Notes under the pieces: model-generated | Databases searched by the model: none | Told to the model about the DNA's origin: nothing | The model's input: only the letters and a program-made list of their open reading frames with translations | Translations under genes and position numbers: made by a program | Virus record (IMG/VR): IMGVR_UViG_3300012000_000120 | Coordinates: 1-24,711 of that record | Direction: 5' to 3' (one strand) | DNA: 24,711 nt | Source of the DNA: a virus | In this document: piece by piece, positions 14,992 through 22,108 of the stretch | Layout of the letters: every line of letters begins with the position of its first letter | Numbering within the stretch: the first letter of the stretch is position 1

Positions 14992-15144
14992 CTAGGTTTT
15001 TGGTTTATCTGATTCGAGATAATCTTTTATTACCCTGATAGCTTTTCTACTGGTATCGTACACGTACTCTCGAGTTTCTTCTTCTGTGGTAACAACAAGA
15101 ATGAAACCATTGGTGGCTCGCCTAATTTCAATTGATTCAAACAT
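14992..15144 (-). CDS. 50-residue conserved phage protein
   Basis: A short gene starting MFESIEIRRATNGFILVV and ending before TAG. It has a GAGG ribosome site, 7 nt before ATG, and a TGC-TATAAT extended -10 box 30 nt upstream. The predicted fold is a beta hairpin followed by one helix (VYDTSRKAIRVIKDYLE). I recall near-identical small proteins across aquatic T4-like phages, so it is very probably real. Function unknown. Confidence 0.78.
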   Translation of the reverse strand: MFESIEIRRATNGFILVVTTEEETREYVYDTSRKAIRVIKDYLESDKPKT

Positions 15145-15168
15145 GATTGATCCTCAAGTTATGTTGAG

Positions 15169-15183
15169 CTGCTATTATAGCAG
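15169..15183 (-). promoter_or_regulatory. Extended -10 promoter inside a palindrome
   Basis: The sequence CTGCTATAATAGCAG is a 7-bp inverted repeat about one central base and contains a TGC-TATAAT extended -10 box (TATAAT at 15174-15179). The -35 region is weak. The symmetry could be an operator for a repressor or a small hairpin after the preceding gene. Confidence 0.5.
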
Positions 15184-15186
15184 TGA

Positions 15187-16347
15187 TTAACGCTTTTCTC
15201 TACCTGGACTTGCTCGTTTTTCTCTTTTTGGTTCTTCGACGCCCGGTGGACGGATACTGATTGGACGCTGTGTGACTGCATTGGGCACGGTTGCAGGCTC
15301 AACCGGCTTTTTTATAGCGGCCGCTGCGGTATTACGACCGCCTCTGATTGTACCAACTCCGGGCTCCGGGATCAGATCAACCTGCGGCATAGCCTCAGAT
15401 TCTGGAGCATAAACATAACCTTGACCGGCTTTGGCATGACCACGCATTTCTGCATAATTTCTAAAATACTGAGCTGTTTCGCTGGGTACATCAACTAACA
15501 AGATTCCATCAAAATCACTATAGGCTTTATAATTATCAAATCCTACTGTAAGTATAGCATCTTGTATGGCAGCAAGATCGCCATTGATCAATGCATCTAC
15601 ATACTGCTGATTGTTGACATGTTTGAACATGCCATCGGCCATACTCTTGGCCAGTTTTGGTAATAATTTAGGATCTAAATTAGGACGAATGTTATTCAGA
15701 AAATAATTGATATTAGTACGATCAGGCAATACTAACTCTTCGGTATTCTTACTCTTTACCCATGCAGTTTCAATAGCACGACGAACACCGGCCATGTCCA
15801 TGGCAGCTTTTCTAGTGTTTAACCAACGCCCACCTTTGCTGACTCGGGCCTTGACCTCAACTGCTACTTGATTAACCTGTATGTCACCGCCTCCGCCGGC
15901 ACGACCACTCCATCTTATTTTAGGGCTTAAGACAGCAAACGCCACTTCGCAGGGACCTACCCCTTGACTAGTCAATTGGGTGCTAAGGATTTTAAATAAA
16001 TCCATGGCCAATTTATCATTGATAAACTCTCGATAATTATGCTGCTTTCCATCTAATAGCAAGTCGGTATTAATAAAACCATTGGTGTAATTATCAACAA
16101 AAGAAATTTTTTCAGCGTTACTAGCATCCATGCTCATAATTACTCGAGCAATGGCTTCGGTGAATTTTCTAGCATCGACGTCTTTGCTTAAGACATTTTT
16201 TAACCTGGCAGGTAAGTCACCAACTGTCAATGAATTTAGAATACGTTGCAGTAATTGTATATCATCTGTTTTTTTGATGGCATCGATGATTTCCTTTTTC
16301 AATGAAGGATCTTCGAATATATCAATGAGTTTACGCAGGTCATTCAT
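15187..16347 (-). CDS. PD-(D/E)XK nuclease-like protein
   Basis: A 386-residue protein with a likely restriction-endonuclease-type core. E134 (GPCEVAFAVLSPKI), D155 (GGGGDIQV) and E164-x-K166 (VAVEVKAR) form the E...D...ExK pattern, with the right 8-residue gap between D and ExK. This fold cuts DNA in restriction, repair and homing enzymes, though virion forms exist. Residues 1-130 are helical and begin MNDLRKLIDIFE, a start I associate with phage structural or maturation proteins. The last 50 residues are proline-rich and basic, probably disordered and DNA-binding. It may repair, process or degrade DNA. No clear ribosome site precedes the ATG. Confidence 0.65.
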   Translation of the reverse strand: MNDLRKLIDIFEDPSLKKEIIDAIKKTDDIQLLQRILNSLTVGDLPARLKNVLSKDVDARKFTEAIARVIMSMDASNAEKISFVDNYTNGFINTDLLLDGKQHNYREFINDKLAMDLFKILSTQLTSQGVGPCEVAFAVLSPKIRWSGRAGGGGDIQVNQVAVEVKARVSKGGRWLNTRKAAMDMAGVRRAIETAWVKSKNTEELVLPDRTNINYFLNNIRPNLDPKLLPKLAKSMADGMFKHVNNQQYVDALINGDLAAIQDAILTVGFDNYKAYSDFDGILLVDVPSETAQYFRNYAEMRGHAKAGQGYVYAPESEAMPQVDLIPEPGVGTIRGGRNTAAAAIKKPVEPATVPNAVTQRPISIRPPGVEEPKREKRASPGREKR

Positions 16348-16353
16348 AATATA

Positions 16354-16614
16354 TTATTTAGCTGCAAGCCCAGCGATTAGATCATTGTATATTTTATCGC
16401 GTACTTTAAGATATTCAAGTTCAAATCGATTACAATCTGTGTCTAAATTAGGGTTCGGAGCCGGAGCATACAAACTCAACCGTATTGAATTGGCCAATGC
16501 TTGTAGATTGTCCTTGTGTTGTTGTATGTCAATCACATGAATACAACTGCGGCTGGTGCGTAGAGCATCCCATAAGTCCAGTAGACGTTGTGCTCGATCC
16601 TGTGCGGGAGTCAC
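16354..16614 (-). CDS. 86-residue protein, unknown
   Basis: A small helical protein starting at GTG 16614, which overlaps the uvsY stop as GTGA. The N-terminal helix MTPAQDRAQRLLDLWDALR, a proline-rich break (YAPAPNPNLDTD) and a second helix pair (FELEYLKVRDKIYNDLIAGL) are visible. No known domain. Tight coupling to the UvsY-like gene suggests a related role or simply co-expression. Confidence 0.6.
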   Translation of the reverse strand: MTPAQDRAQRLLDLWDALRTSRSCIHVIDIQQHKDNLQALANSIRLSLYAPAPNPNLDTDCNRFELEYLKVRDKIYNDLIAGLAAK

Positions 16615-17063
16615 ACTGAATAGTCTTCCATGCCAGCAGTTTTGAGTTTGACCAAATGCCCCATGGAAAAAGACTTGGATTCTAGACCTTTGACCACGGC
16701 CAAATACTTGTTTCTGATCAAGGCCACTTCGTTGATAATTGTTTCCATGTCAACAACTTCGTCGGTGCCGTCGGTGTATTTTTCAGCATCACGACTACTC
16801 AAAGCACGATTGTAATTTTCAAGATATTTTTGAAAATAGGTTTTTCGAATTTTCCTTAGCTGAATATTGAGAAAGTTCAGTACCGCTTCGATCTCTTGAA
16901 GTTGATTGAAACGATGCTCGGTTATGCCCGGCAATTGACTTATACTCTTTTCCACACTGCCACGTATCTGACATTCACGACGAGCAGCGGCCAATTCACC
17001 CTCGTAATAGGCCATGGCATCGGGTATTTTGCCCAAATCTCTTACAATTTGATTGTACCACAT
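16611..17063 (-). CDS. uvsY: UvsY-like recombination mediator
   Basis: A 150-residue, strongly helical protein. T4 UvsY (137 residues) loads UvsX onto gp32-covered single strands. Shared features are the length, the RKIRKTYFQKYLENYNRALSS basic helix corresponding to the lysine-rich KKVALKARLDYYSGR part of T4 UvsY, the following acidic stretch (DGTDEVVD), and a C-terminal helix with a basic end (YLAVVKGLESKSFSMGHLVKL) like the AIKSRGFAIKH part. Identity is low, so the call also rests on position: four genes after UvsX in the same operon, behind gp32. Similar proteins in uncultured T4-like phages are named UvsY as I recall. Starts in a TAATG junction. Confidence 0.68.
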   Translation of the reverse strand: MWYNQIVRDLGKIPDAMAYYEGELAAARRECQIRGSVEKSISQLPGITEHRFNQLQEIEAVLNFLNIQLRKIRKTYFQKYLENYNRALSSRDAEKYTDGTDEVVDMETIINEVALIRNKYLAVVKGLESKSFSMGHLVKLKTAGMEDYSV

Positions 17064-17290
17064 TATTGGTCATAGTCTTCGTCGTAGTCGTCTTCGATGT
17101 CGCCGGCATATTCCTTGAATGCTCGCCCAAGAGCCGAATCAGTCTGACCAAGGTCTTTGAGCTCTTGATCGTTGAGAAGATCAACCATGGCACTCATGAG
17201 ATTGTCCGCGGCTTCTTGCCGGTCTTTTTGAGGAATATACTGTTTGAGTATACTGTAAGCTTCGATTAATACTTGGCTATCGATGGTCAT
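17063..17290 (-). CDS. 75-residue acidic phage protein
   Basis: A small protein in the recombination operon, overlapping both neighbours (ATGA and TAATG). The middle part, LKQYIPQKDRQEAADNLMSAMV, and the segment ELKDLGQTDSALGRAFKEY are probably helices. The last 13 residues are almost all acidic (DIEDDYDEDYDQ). Similar proteins recur in aquatic T4-like phages as I recall, without function. The acidic tail could compete for the basic surface of a single-strand binding or recombination protein, but this is speculative. Confidence 0.7.
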   Translation of the reverse strand: MTIDSQVLIEAYSILKQYIPQKDRQEAADNLMSAMVDLLNDQELKDLGQTDSALGRAFKEYAGDIEDDYDEDYDQ

Positions 17291-17466
17291 TTATTTTTCC
17301 CACGTTTCAATGATCTAGATATAGTATGTATGATAGATTCGGCTTTGTCAATGTCGTATCTGGTTTCAATTTGTTCTTTTAGGTCTTGAATATTTTGATC
17401 CAACAGTTGTAGATATCTCAATAGTTTATCTATGCGATCTTCCAGTGACCGTAGTTTGTCGGACAT
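17287..17466 (-). CDS. 59-residue coiled-coil protein
   Basis: A short gene between the homing endonuclease and the 75-residue gene. It starts with ATG at 17466 in a TAATG junction and ends in an ATGA junction. The protein is one long amphipathic helix (LRSLEDRIDKLLRYLQLLDQ and following) with leucine/isoleucine heptads, then a basic end (SLKRGKNK). A parallel coiled-coil dimer or trimer is likely. The exact packing with both neighbours is good evidence that it is real. Function unknown; probably an accessory of the UvsX/UvsY machinery by position. Confidence 0.78.
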   Translation of the reverse strand: MSDKLRSLEDRIDKLLRYLQLLDQNIQDLKEQIETRYDIDKAESIIHTISRSLKRGKNK

Positions 17467-17474
17467 TATACATC
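17462..17474 (-). repeat. Near-copy of uvsX stop region at homing endonuclease end
   Basis: Reading GATGTATAATGTC on the minus strand, this matches 11 of 13 bases of GATGTCTAATATC at 18228-18240. Each copy holds the final Asp-Val codons and TAA stop of the gene it ends. See the homing-endonuclease finding. Confidence 0.6.
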
Positions 17475-18239
17475 TTCGGTCATGATCTCCGAAGTCTCCT
17501 CTTTGGTTCCTCGGTGTGGGTTAGCCTGAAAATCGGCCATAACCCTATCCAAGCTCGAGTCCTCATTTTTCTTCTTTATGTAATTTTTATGACTGGGGTT
17601 ATTAATCCCGGATCTCGCTTGCCCATAGTTTAAAGTATTCCTAGTAGTACCTATATTTTCATCCAAGTTAAATGCTTGCCACCCTGCACAACTTCCGCGC
17701 CTCGGAATCCACCCTTCTCTTATAGCTTTTTTAATAGTATTAGGTGAAATACCGTGTTCTTTACAAAATTGCTTTAACCCACCACAAATATTGTATTCTT
17801 TTCCATCGGGGGCTATAAGTTTCCAGTTAACCGATTTATTATTTTCGTGACTCCTCCGAGATGGCCAATTGGTCGGGTTTAAATTTCTAAGTTCAGAAAT
17901 CTTTTTACCTATTCTCACATTAACTTCTTGATATCTAGAAAAAATATTTCTTCCGCCGTAGTCTAAGTTAATATTCAATGGATCGTGTAGTACGTCATCA
18001 GTTATGTATTTTGTTTCTAATAAGTTCATTTCATTGTGACTAAAACCAAATTCTAATATTTCTCTTACCAGAGCAGCTTTTCCTTTTGATTTTATATAGT
18101 CGACTAAAACAACCCCTGATCCAAAATAAAGTGGATCAAGAGTTCTATGGCTTATTATTTTATGTTGGCCTATATAGTACCTACCATCAGGTAGTATAGT
18201 TTTATATATAAAACCATATGGTCGAGCGATATTAGACAT
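17466..18239 (-). CDS. GIY-YIG homing endonuclease with NUMOD-type DNA-binding repeats
   Basis: A 257-residue free-standing homing endonuclease. The ATG at 18239 is chosen over a TTG at 18269; it overlaps the uvsX stop by 8 nt. The GIY-YIG catalytic domain covers residues 8-100 (GFIYKT, YYIGQHK, LYFGSG, E75 in NLLETKYI, then YGG). A NUMOD-type helix-turn-helix follows at about 150-190 (LKQFCKEHGISPNTIKKAI, GSCAGWQAF), and a NUMOD3-like SGINNP at 210-215. The last 30 residues differ in composition (about 50% GC against about 30% in the body) and resemble the UvsX C-terminus. Such genes cut an allele lacking them and spread by repair. Insertion behind uvsX probably targets uvsX itself. Confidence 0.9.
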   Translation of the reverse strand: MSNIARPYGFIYKTILPDGRYYIGQHKIISHRTLDPLYFGSGVVLVDYIKSKGKAALVREILEFGFSHNEMNLLETKYITDDVLHDPLNINLDYGGRNIFSRYQEVNVRIGKKISELRNLNPTNWPSRRSHENNKSVNWKLIAPDGKEYNICGGLKQFCKEHGISPNTIKKAIREGWIPRRGSCAGWQAFNLDENIGTTRNTLNYGQARSGINNPSHKNYIKKKNEDSSLDRVMADFQANPHRGTKEETSEIMTEDV

Positions 18240-18240
18240 C
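18228..18240 (-). repeat. uvsX stop region, copy matching 17462-17474
   Basis: GATGTCTAATATC on the minus strand. It contains the uvsX stop codon and, in another frame, the ATG of the homing endonuclease. It matches 11 of 13 bases at the end of the endonuclease. Confidence 0.6.
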
Positions 18241-19293
18241 GGACTCCTCAATGATTGGTTCTTCAACAACTGGAACTTTTTTATGAAACTCAGACATTAC
18301 TAAATCCATTATCCCATTGATATTTTTGTTCCATTCTTTTCGAAAATATTTATGTGTGTTATTACTCAAATCAACATAAACATATCTATTACCTTCTTTG
18401 GTAATGATTTGTTTTTTTTCAAATAAATCAAATAAACCACTGAATGGATCCATTCCGTGGTCGTAAGGGATTCGTAGTTCAACATCTTCAAATGGTTTTG
18501 AGTATCTTGTTTTCATAATCTTACAACCCGAACGAATACCCCGTACTTCACTTACTTTGTTACCTTCATCATCTTCTTTTAGTTTGAGTTTTTTCATTGC
18601 CACAACAATACTACTAGCGTAGATAAATCCCTGACCACCTGAAATATTAGGGTCCGGATTGTAAGGATCTTGGCTTGCATAAGTGTGGTTAGTTGCCACC
18701 AATCCAATATTTAAACTACCAAACATGTTGACACAGTTACGAACCAAGGCAGTCAATGCTTTGGGCTTGCGTCCTAGATCACCTTTAAGGTCGCCGCCTT
18801 CAAATTGATTGACATCTGTGGGCGTTAACAGCATACCTAAACTATCCAATACGAATAAGACTTTGGGCCTTTGATCCTCGGGAATAGTTTTATACTCTTT
18901 GACAAACTCACTAATCATTTTGGCCACATCGTCAACCATGGCCATGTTCAATTTTAGCAATTGCCCTTCACTAGTATCTACCCCTAGTGCTTTAAGCCAA
19001 TCTTCGTCTAAGGCATTTTCTGTGTCAATAAGAATAGGATAGATGCCCTGTTGTTGTGCCTGTCGAACTAGGTTACCCGAACAAATATAACTCTTACCCG
19101 AACCCGATTCTCCGGCAAATACCACAACCTTACCCAGTGGTACTCCCCTGTTGAAATCACCGGAAATTAGGTAGTTTAAGGCGTAATTTCCGGTACTAAT
19201 CCAATCTGTAGGGTCGTTAAATCCAATACTGACACCTTCGATGCTCTTTGTTATGCTTCGACGAAATTTGCTCAAATCAAAGGGTCGAGCCAT
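18232..19293 (-). CDS. uvsX: UvsX recombinase (RecA family)
   Basis: A 353-residue RecA/Rad51-type recombinase, slightly shorter than T4 UvsX (about 390). It forms filaments on single-strand DNA and drives strand exchange for recombination-dependent replication and repair. Walker A GESGSGKS is at 61-68, the catalytic-type glutamate region at DTENALDEDW 90-99, Walker B VLFVLD at 145-150, a GGDLKGDLGRKPKAL segment at 167-181, and the second DNA loop after SGGQGFIYASS at 218-228. The acidic C-terminus ends EEPIIEESDV. It starts in a TAATG junction after the 70-residue gene. Its 3' third is clearly more AT-rich (about 24-33% GC) than the 5' part (about 40-45%), possibly brought in with the endonuclease. 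Confidence 0.96.
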   Translation of the reverse strand: MARPFDLSKFRRSITKSIEGVSIGFNDPTDWISTGNYALNYLISGDFNRGVPLGKVVVFAGESGSGKSYICSGNLVRQAQQQGIYPILIDTENALDEDWLKALGVDTSEGQLLKLNMAMVDDVAKMISEFVKEYKTIPEDQRPKVLFVLDSLGMLLTPTDVNQFEGGDLKGDLGRKPKALTALVRNCVNMFGSLNIGLVATNHTYASQDPYNPDPNISGGQGFIYASSIVVAMKKLKLKEDDEGNKVSEVRGIRSGCKIMKTRYSKPFEDVELRIPYDHGMDPFSGLFDLFEKKQIITKEGNRYVYVDLSNNTHKYFRKEWNKNINGIMDLVMSEFHKKVPVVEEPIIEESDV

Positions 19294-19505
19294 TATTTCG
19301 CTCCCTTACTGTATTCTTTGGGTTGTACCACAATGTCTGAGCGTCCAATGGCCTGTAGCCAGGTGTTTAATCTATGAATGATGACACTGTCATCTCGTGG
19401 ATTATCAAAATTAATTGCACAGTCCATGACTGTGTCACCGCTGTTGTCTTCTCGAGAACTATAATTTAAGGTAAAGTTCTCATTTACCTTTACTGTTTTT
19501 GCCAT
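19293..19505 (-). CDS. 70-residue protein between gp32 and uvsX
   Basis: A small protein starting MAKTVKVNENFTLNYSSRED, probably a beta sheet followed by a helix (IIHRLNTWLQAIG). It has a clear AGGA ribosome site 7 nt before ATG and shares TAATG with uvsX, so translation of the two is coupled. A strong hairpin lies 22 nt upstream, after gp32. Function unknown. Position between single-strand binding protein and recombinase suggests an accessory to filament assembly, but no motif supports this. Confidence 0.75.
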   Translation of the reverse strand: MAKTVKVNENFTLNYSSREDNSGDTVMDCAINFDNPRDDSVIIHRLNTWLQAIGRSDIVVQPKEYSKGAK

Positions 19506-19526
19506 AGTCAGATCCTAGTCAAGGGT

Positions 19527-19551
19527 GGACAAGGATCCAGGACCCTTGTCC
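19527..19551 (-). promoter_or_regulatory. Strong intercistronic hairpin after gp32
   Basis: The 25-nt stretch has arms GGACAAGG / CCTTGTCC (8 perfect pairs, extendable by about 3 inside). On the minus strand it is not followed by a T-run, so it is probably an RNA-stability, processing or partial-termination element that sets gp32 above uvsX. A TTTTT run follows 6 nt after it on the plus strand, so termination of antisense RNA is also possible. Confidence 0.6.
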
Positions 19552-19562
19552 ATGCGTTTTTG

Positions 19563-20549
19563 TTATTGTTTTTGACGATTGCGAATCATTGCCAATATGT
19601 CCTCGGCTCTCTGGCTGGAATTTTTGGTGGTTGACTCTGCAGTCTTTACCGGAGCTGTGGGCACCACATCATCGTCATCAACATGATCCTCTACCGAGGA
19701 TGCAACTGTGACTGTCTTGGCCACTGCGGATGAATCAGAGCTATTAGATACAACTTCAAACCCCGGAGGTTTATAGTATTGACCCCAACGTTGGGCATCA
19801 TATTCCTGGCCATCTACTGACGCTTCAAACATGTCTTTGATCACACGCAACTCAACTTCACCGGGTTTTTTAGGTAGAAATTCGCCAAGATTAAACAGTC
19901 CATGTCGTTCTATCATGGCCATGTCTTCTGCAGACAATGCAGATTCACGACGTGCCCATTTACTGGTACTGTAGTCGGCATAGCCACCTTTGCTGGTCTT
20001 GCTGATGGTGAAGTCAAGACCCTGTTCATAATCTGTGGGCAGATTCTCTAGTTCGGGATCCATCAAGCTGCCTTTGATAAGGTTAAAAATTTGTGGACTG
20101 ATGATAAATCTGCGTATGGGATTCTCAGGTGTTCGATCTTCTTTGAGAGGATTTTCACGGACAAAACCTTGGAAAAGATATGACTTTTTCTTCCAGTACC
20201 GACGACCCATTTCCTCAAGTGCCGGATCCTTGAACCAAGTGCGTACTTCGGCTAGAATCGGGCAAGGTGTGTCCTTGCCATACATTTCCGTACATGGCAC
20301 CTGTACCACAACCGGACGGCTGTCGGCCTGACCTTTGATGCCGGCAAATGGTAGTTTGATCATTGCTCGTTCGACCCAGAAGAACGAATTCTTGGCATCG
20401 GCATCAGGTAGGAAGCGAACTTTGACACTGGTACCTTCTTCGATATTCCAGTGCGGATAGATTCCGCCATCACCATTAGTTGAACCGGATGAGCCGCGGT
20501 TCTCGGCTGCTGCTAGTTTTGCACGAATTTCTGCTAGAGTAATTGCCAT
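19563..20549 (-). CDS. 32: gp32-type single-strand DNA binding protein
   Basis: A 328-residue homologue of T4 gp32 (301 residues), which coats single-strand DNA at forks and during recombination and recruits UvsX/UvsY. The core starts after a Gly/Ser-rich linker: GIYPHWNIEEGTSVKVRFLPD at 29-50 and FFWVERAMIKLPF. C86 and C96 (VPC..YGKDTPC) lie in the region where T4 gp32 binds zinc, but the full set of ligands is not obvious. PIRRFIISPQIFNLIK and AEDMAMIERHGLFNLGEFLP are typical of aquatic T4-like versions. The acidic linker (DHVDDDD) and a conserved tip AEDILAMIRNRQ recruit partner proteins. It has its own strong promoter and an AAAGGA ribosome site. Confidence 0.92.
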   Translation of the reverse strand: MAITLAEIRAKLAAAENRGSSGSTNGDGGIYPHWNIEEGTSVKVRFLPDADAKNSFFWVERAMIKLPFAGIKGQADSRPVVVQVPCTEMYGKDTPCPILAEVRTWFKDPALEEMGRRYWKKKSYLFQGFVRENPLKEDRTPENPIRRFIISPQIFNLIKGSLMDPELENLPTDYEQGLDFTISKTSKGGYADYSTSKWARRESALSAEDMAMIERHGLFNLGEFLPKKPGEVELRVIKDMFEASVDGQEYDAQRWGQYYKPPGFEVVSNSSDSSAVAKTVTVASSVEDHVDDDDVVPTAPVKTAESTTKNSSQRAEDILAMIRNRQKQ

Positions 20550-20615
20550 GATGGATTTCCTTTAAATTTAAGATGGTCTTTGTTTAATTGTCTAGATATA
20601 CTATACACAGTGTCT

Positions 20616-20643
20616 AGTATAACACTACTATTTATCTTGTCAA
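20616..20643 (-). promoter_or_regulatory. Sigma-70-type promoter of gp32 and the recombination operon
   Basis: TTGACA (20638-20643), a 16-nt spacer and TGT-TATACT extended -10 (TATACT at 20616-20621) on the minus strand. The leader to the gp32 ATG is about 60 nt. The -35 box directly follows the terminator of the previous gene. Confidence 0.85.
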
Positions 20644-20645
20644 AC

Positions 20646-20669
20646 AAAAAGGCAGAATAAATTTGCCTT
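20646..20669 (-). terminator. Rho-independent terminator after the 465-residue gene
   Basis: Stem AAGGCA / TGCCTT with a 9-nt loop, followed by TTT-G-TTT on the minus strand. It lies 21 nt after the stop codon. The U-tract runs straight into the -35 box of the gp32 promoter. Confidence 0.8.
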
Positions 20670-20689
20670 ATAATACTAGTATATAATTT

Positions 20690-22087
20690 TTATATTCCGG
20701 CCAATCGACGAATGCTTAAAATTGATTCCTTAGGCAATTTGTCTGGGGATCGCGGAGGTTCTGGGACAGGCTCAATGGGCAAATCAGCTGAAACCGGTTT
20801 TCGTGTCAGAGTCAATTCTAAATCATTGACCAAATCAGCATAATTATTATTTTTTAGCCATTCGATCACAGCAGGCCTTACATCCGTGTTCGGACTAATT
20901 TTACCTGCGCTATAAAAGACATCATTCAAATCATCATTGCCAATCAGTTCAGTGAAAACACTGATAGCTTCAATTCCGTTTTCGCCGGCAGTTATGGGTT
21001 TACTCATCAGCCTTTTTAATTGATCAATTTTTTCCGGGGAATCCGGCAAGCTCCAGGTTCCTTCTGTGACATCGTCAGTCCAGGATTCAAACTCTTTTAT
21101 ATAAGGATTATTAGTTTCTTGTATTTTTGTTTGATAGGCACGATATACATAAGGTAATGCTGTTTCTAACCTATCATCAAACATTTTTTTAACGAACCGC
21201 TCTTTGAGTTCATCAATATCATATCCGTGATCAATGGGCCCGCTGGGTCGAAATCGCTCGGCAAAATTTTGATAGCCTCTTGTTTTTCCCAGAGCATGAA
21301 AACCTGCTCTTAATGATTGAAATCGCTCAACGGCAGATTCAATCATGGCCCGAGTTTGTTCATCCTCGAATACTCTATTGCGGGTGTTCCTTACAAAAAA
21401 AGCCAGACTGGTCATTTCTTCTGTCATGCCTACTAGGTGTTGTCCTACATCATCGTGTACCTGACCACCATGTGCTATATGTTGTGCCATGGCTCGGCCT
21501 GCACTGAGACGTTTGAATGGCATGCGGAACCTCTCGCCCAGATCGGTTTCAATAAACATACTATCAATTTTACGGCTGCGAGAACCAGGAACTTCTTCAT
21601 TGACTGCTTCGCTGTGTTTAATAATCAATCTTACCGGGCCAAATTCTTGTATACTAGTTCTTGTAGTACCGTGCCATTGGATACCTTCGGTCACAGTAGA
21701 CTCTGACCCTTGGGTACTGCTTACCTGCTTGATATCTCTTTTGGTCAAACTATTCTTACTAATATCTCGTACATCAAAATTTATTATATTACGTCTTGCA
21801 AATTGCCTGAGACTGCGTAAAAATTCTTCCCATTCTTTTGATTGAACTTCGTCAAAATCTCCGATTAAGCCTCGAGCAAAATGTACTTTTAATGATTTAT
21901 TAGCAGCCAGACTTAAAGTAAGATCGCCGTGCTCTATACCATCTCGAGTGGTATAATTAAAGACCATGAATCGAGCTTGTTCGGGATTGTCTGTGGGTTT
22001 ACCTTCTTCGTCAATCAGAGTCACACGATCAAATCGTGATCTAACTTTATTAAATAATTCTTCTGCTATACGTTCAATATTTTTCAT
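20690..22087 (-). CDS. Probable virion or head-related protein
   Basis: A 465-residue protein starting MKNIERIAEELFNKVRSRFD. It lies 21 nt after the large terminase and ends at a terminator. Typical stretches are EGKPTDNPEQARFMVFNY, LTLSLAANKSLKVHFARG, EFLRSLRQFARRNIINFDVR, and later AMAQHIAHGGQVHDDVG with LAFFVRNTRNRV. I recall proteins of this type in many uncultured T4-like phages, labelled virion or hypothetical. The C-terminal part is proline-rich (LPIEPVPEPPRSPDKLP) and ends ILSIRRLAGI, a peptide style seen at the ends of other phage structural proteins. No enzyme motif. Internal-head or scaffold function is only a guess. Confidence 0.65.
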   Translation of the reverse strand: MKNIERIAEELFNKVRSRFDRVTLIDEEGKPTDNPEQARFMVFNYTTRDGIEHGDLTLSLAANKSLKVHFARGLIGDFDEVQSKEWEEFLRSLRQFARRNIINFDVRDISKNSLTKRDIKQVSSTQGSESTVTEGIQWHGTTRTSIQEFGPVRLIIKHSEAVNEEVPGSRSRKIDSMFIETDLGERFRMPFKRLSAGRAMAQHIAHGGQVHDDVGQHLVGMTEEMTSLAFFVRNTRNRVFEDEQTRAMIESAVERFQSLRAGFHALGKTRGYQNFAERFRPSGPIDHGYDIDELKERFVKKMFDDRLETALPYVYRAYQTKIQETNNPYIKEFESWTDDVTEGTWSLPDSPEKIDQLKRLMSKPITAGENGIEAISVFTELIGNDDLNDVFYSAGKISPNTDVRPAVIEWLKNNNYADLVNDLELTLTRKPVSADLPIEPVPEPPRSPDKLPKESILSIRRLAGI

Positions 22088-22108
22088 TCTTAGACCCCAA
22101 CACAGTAT

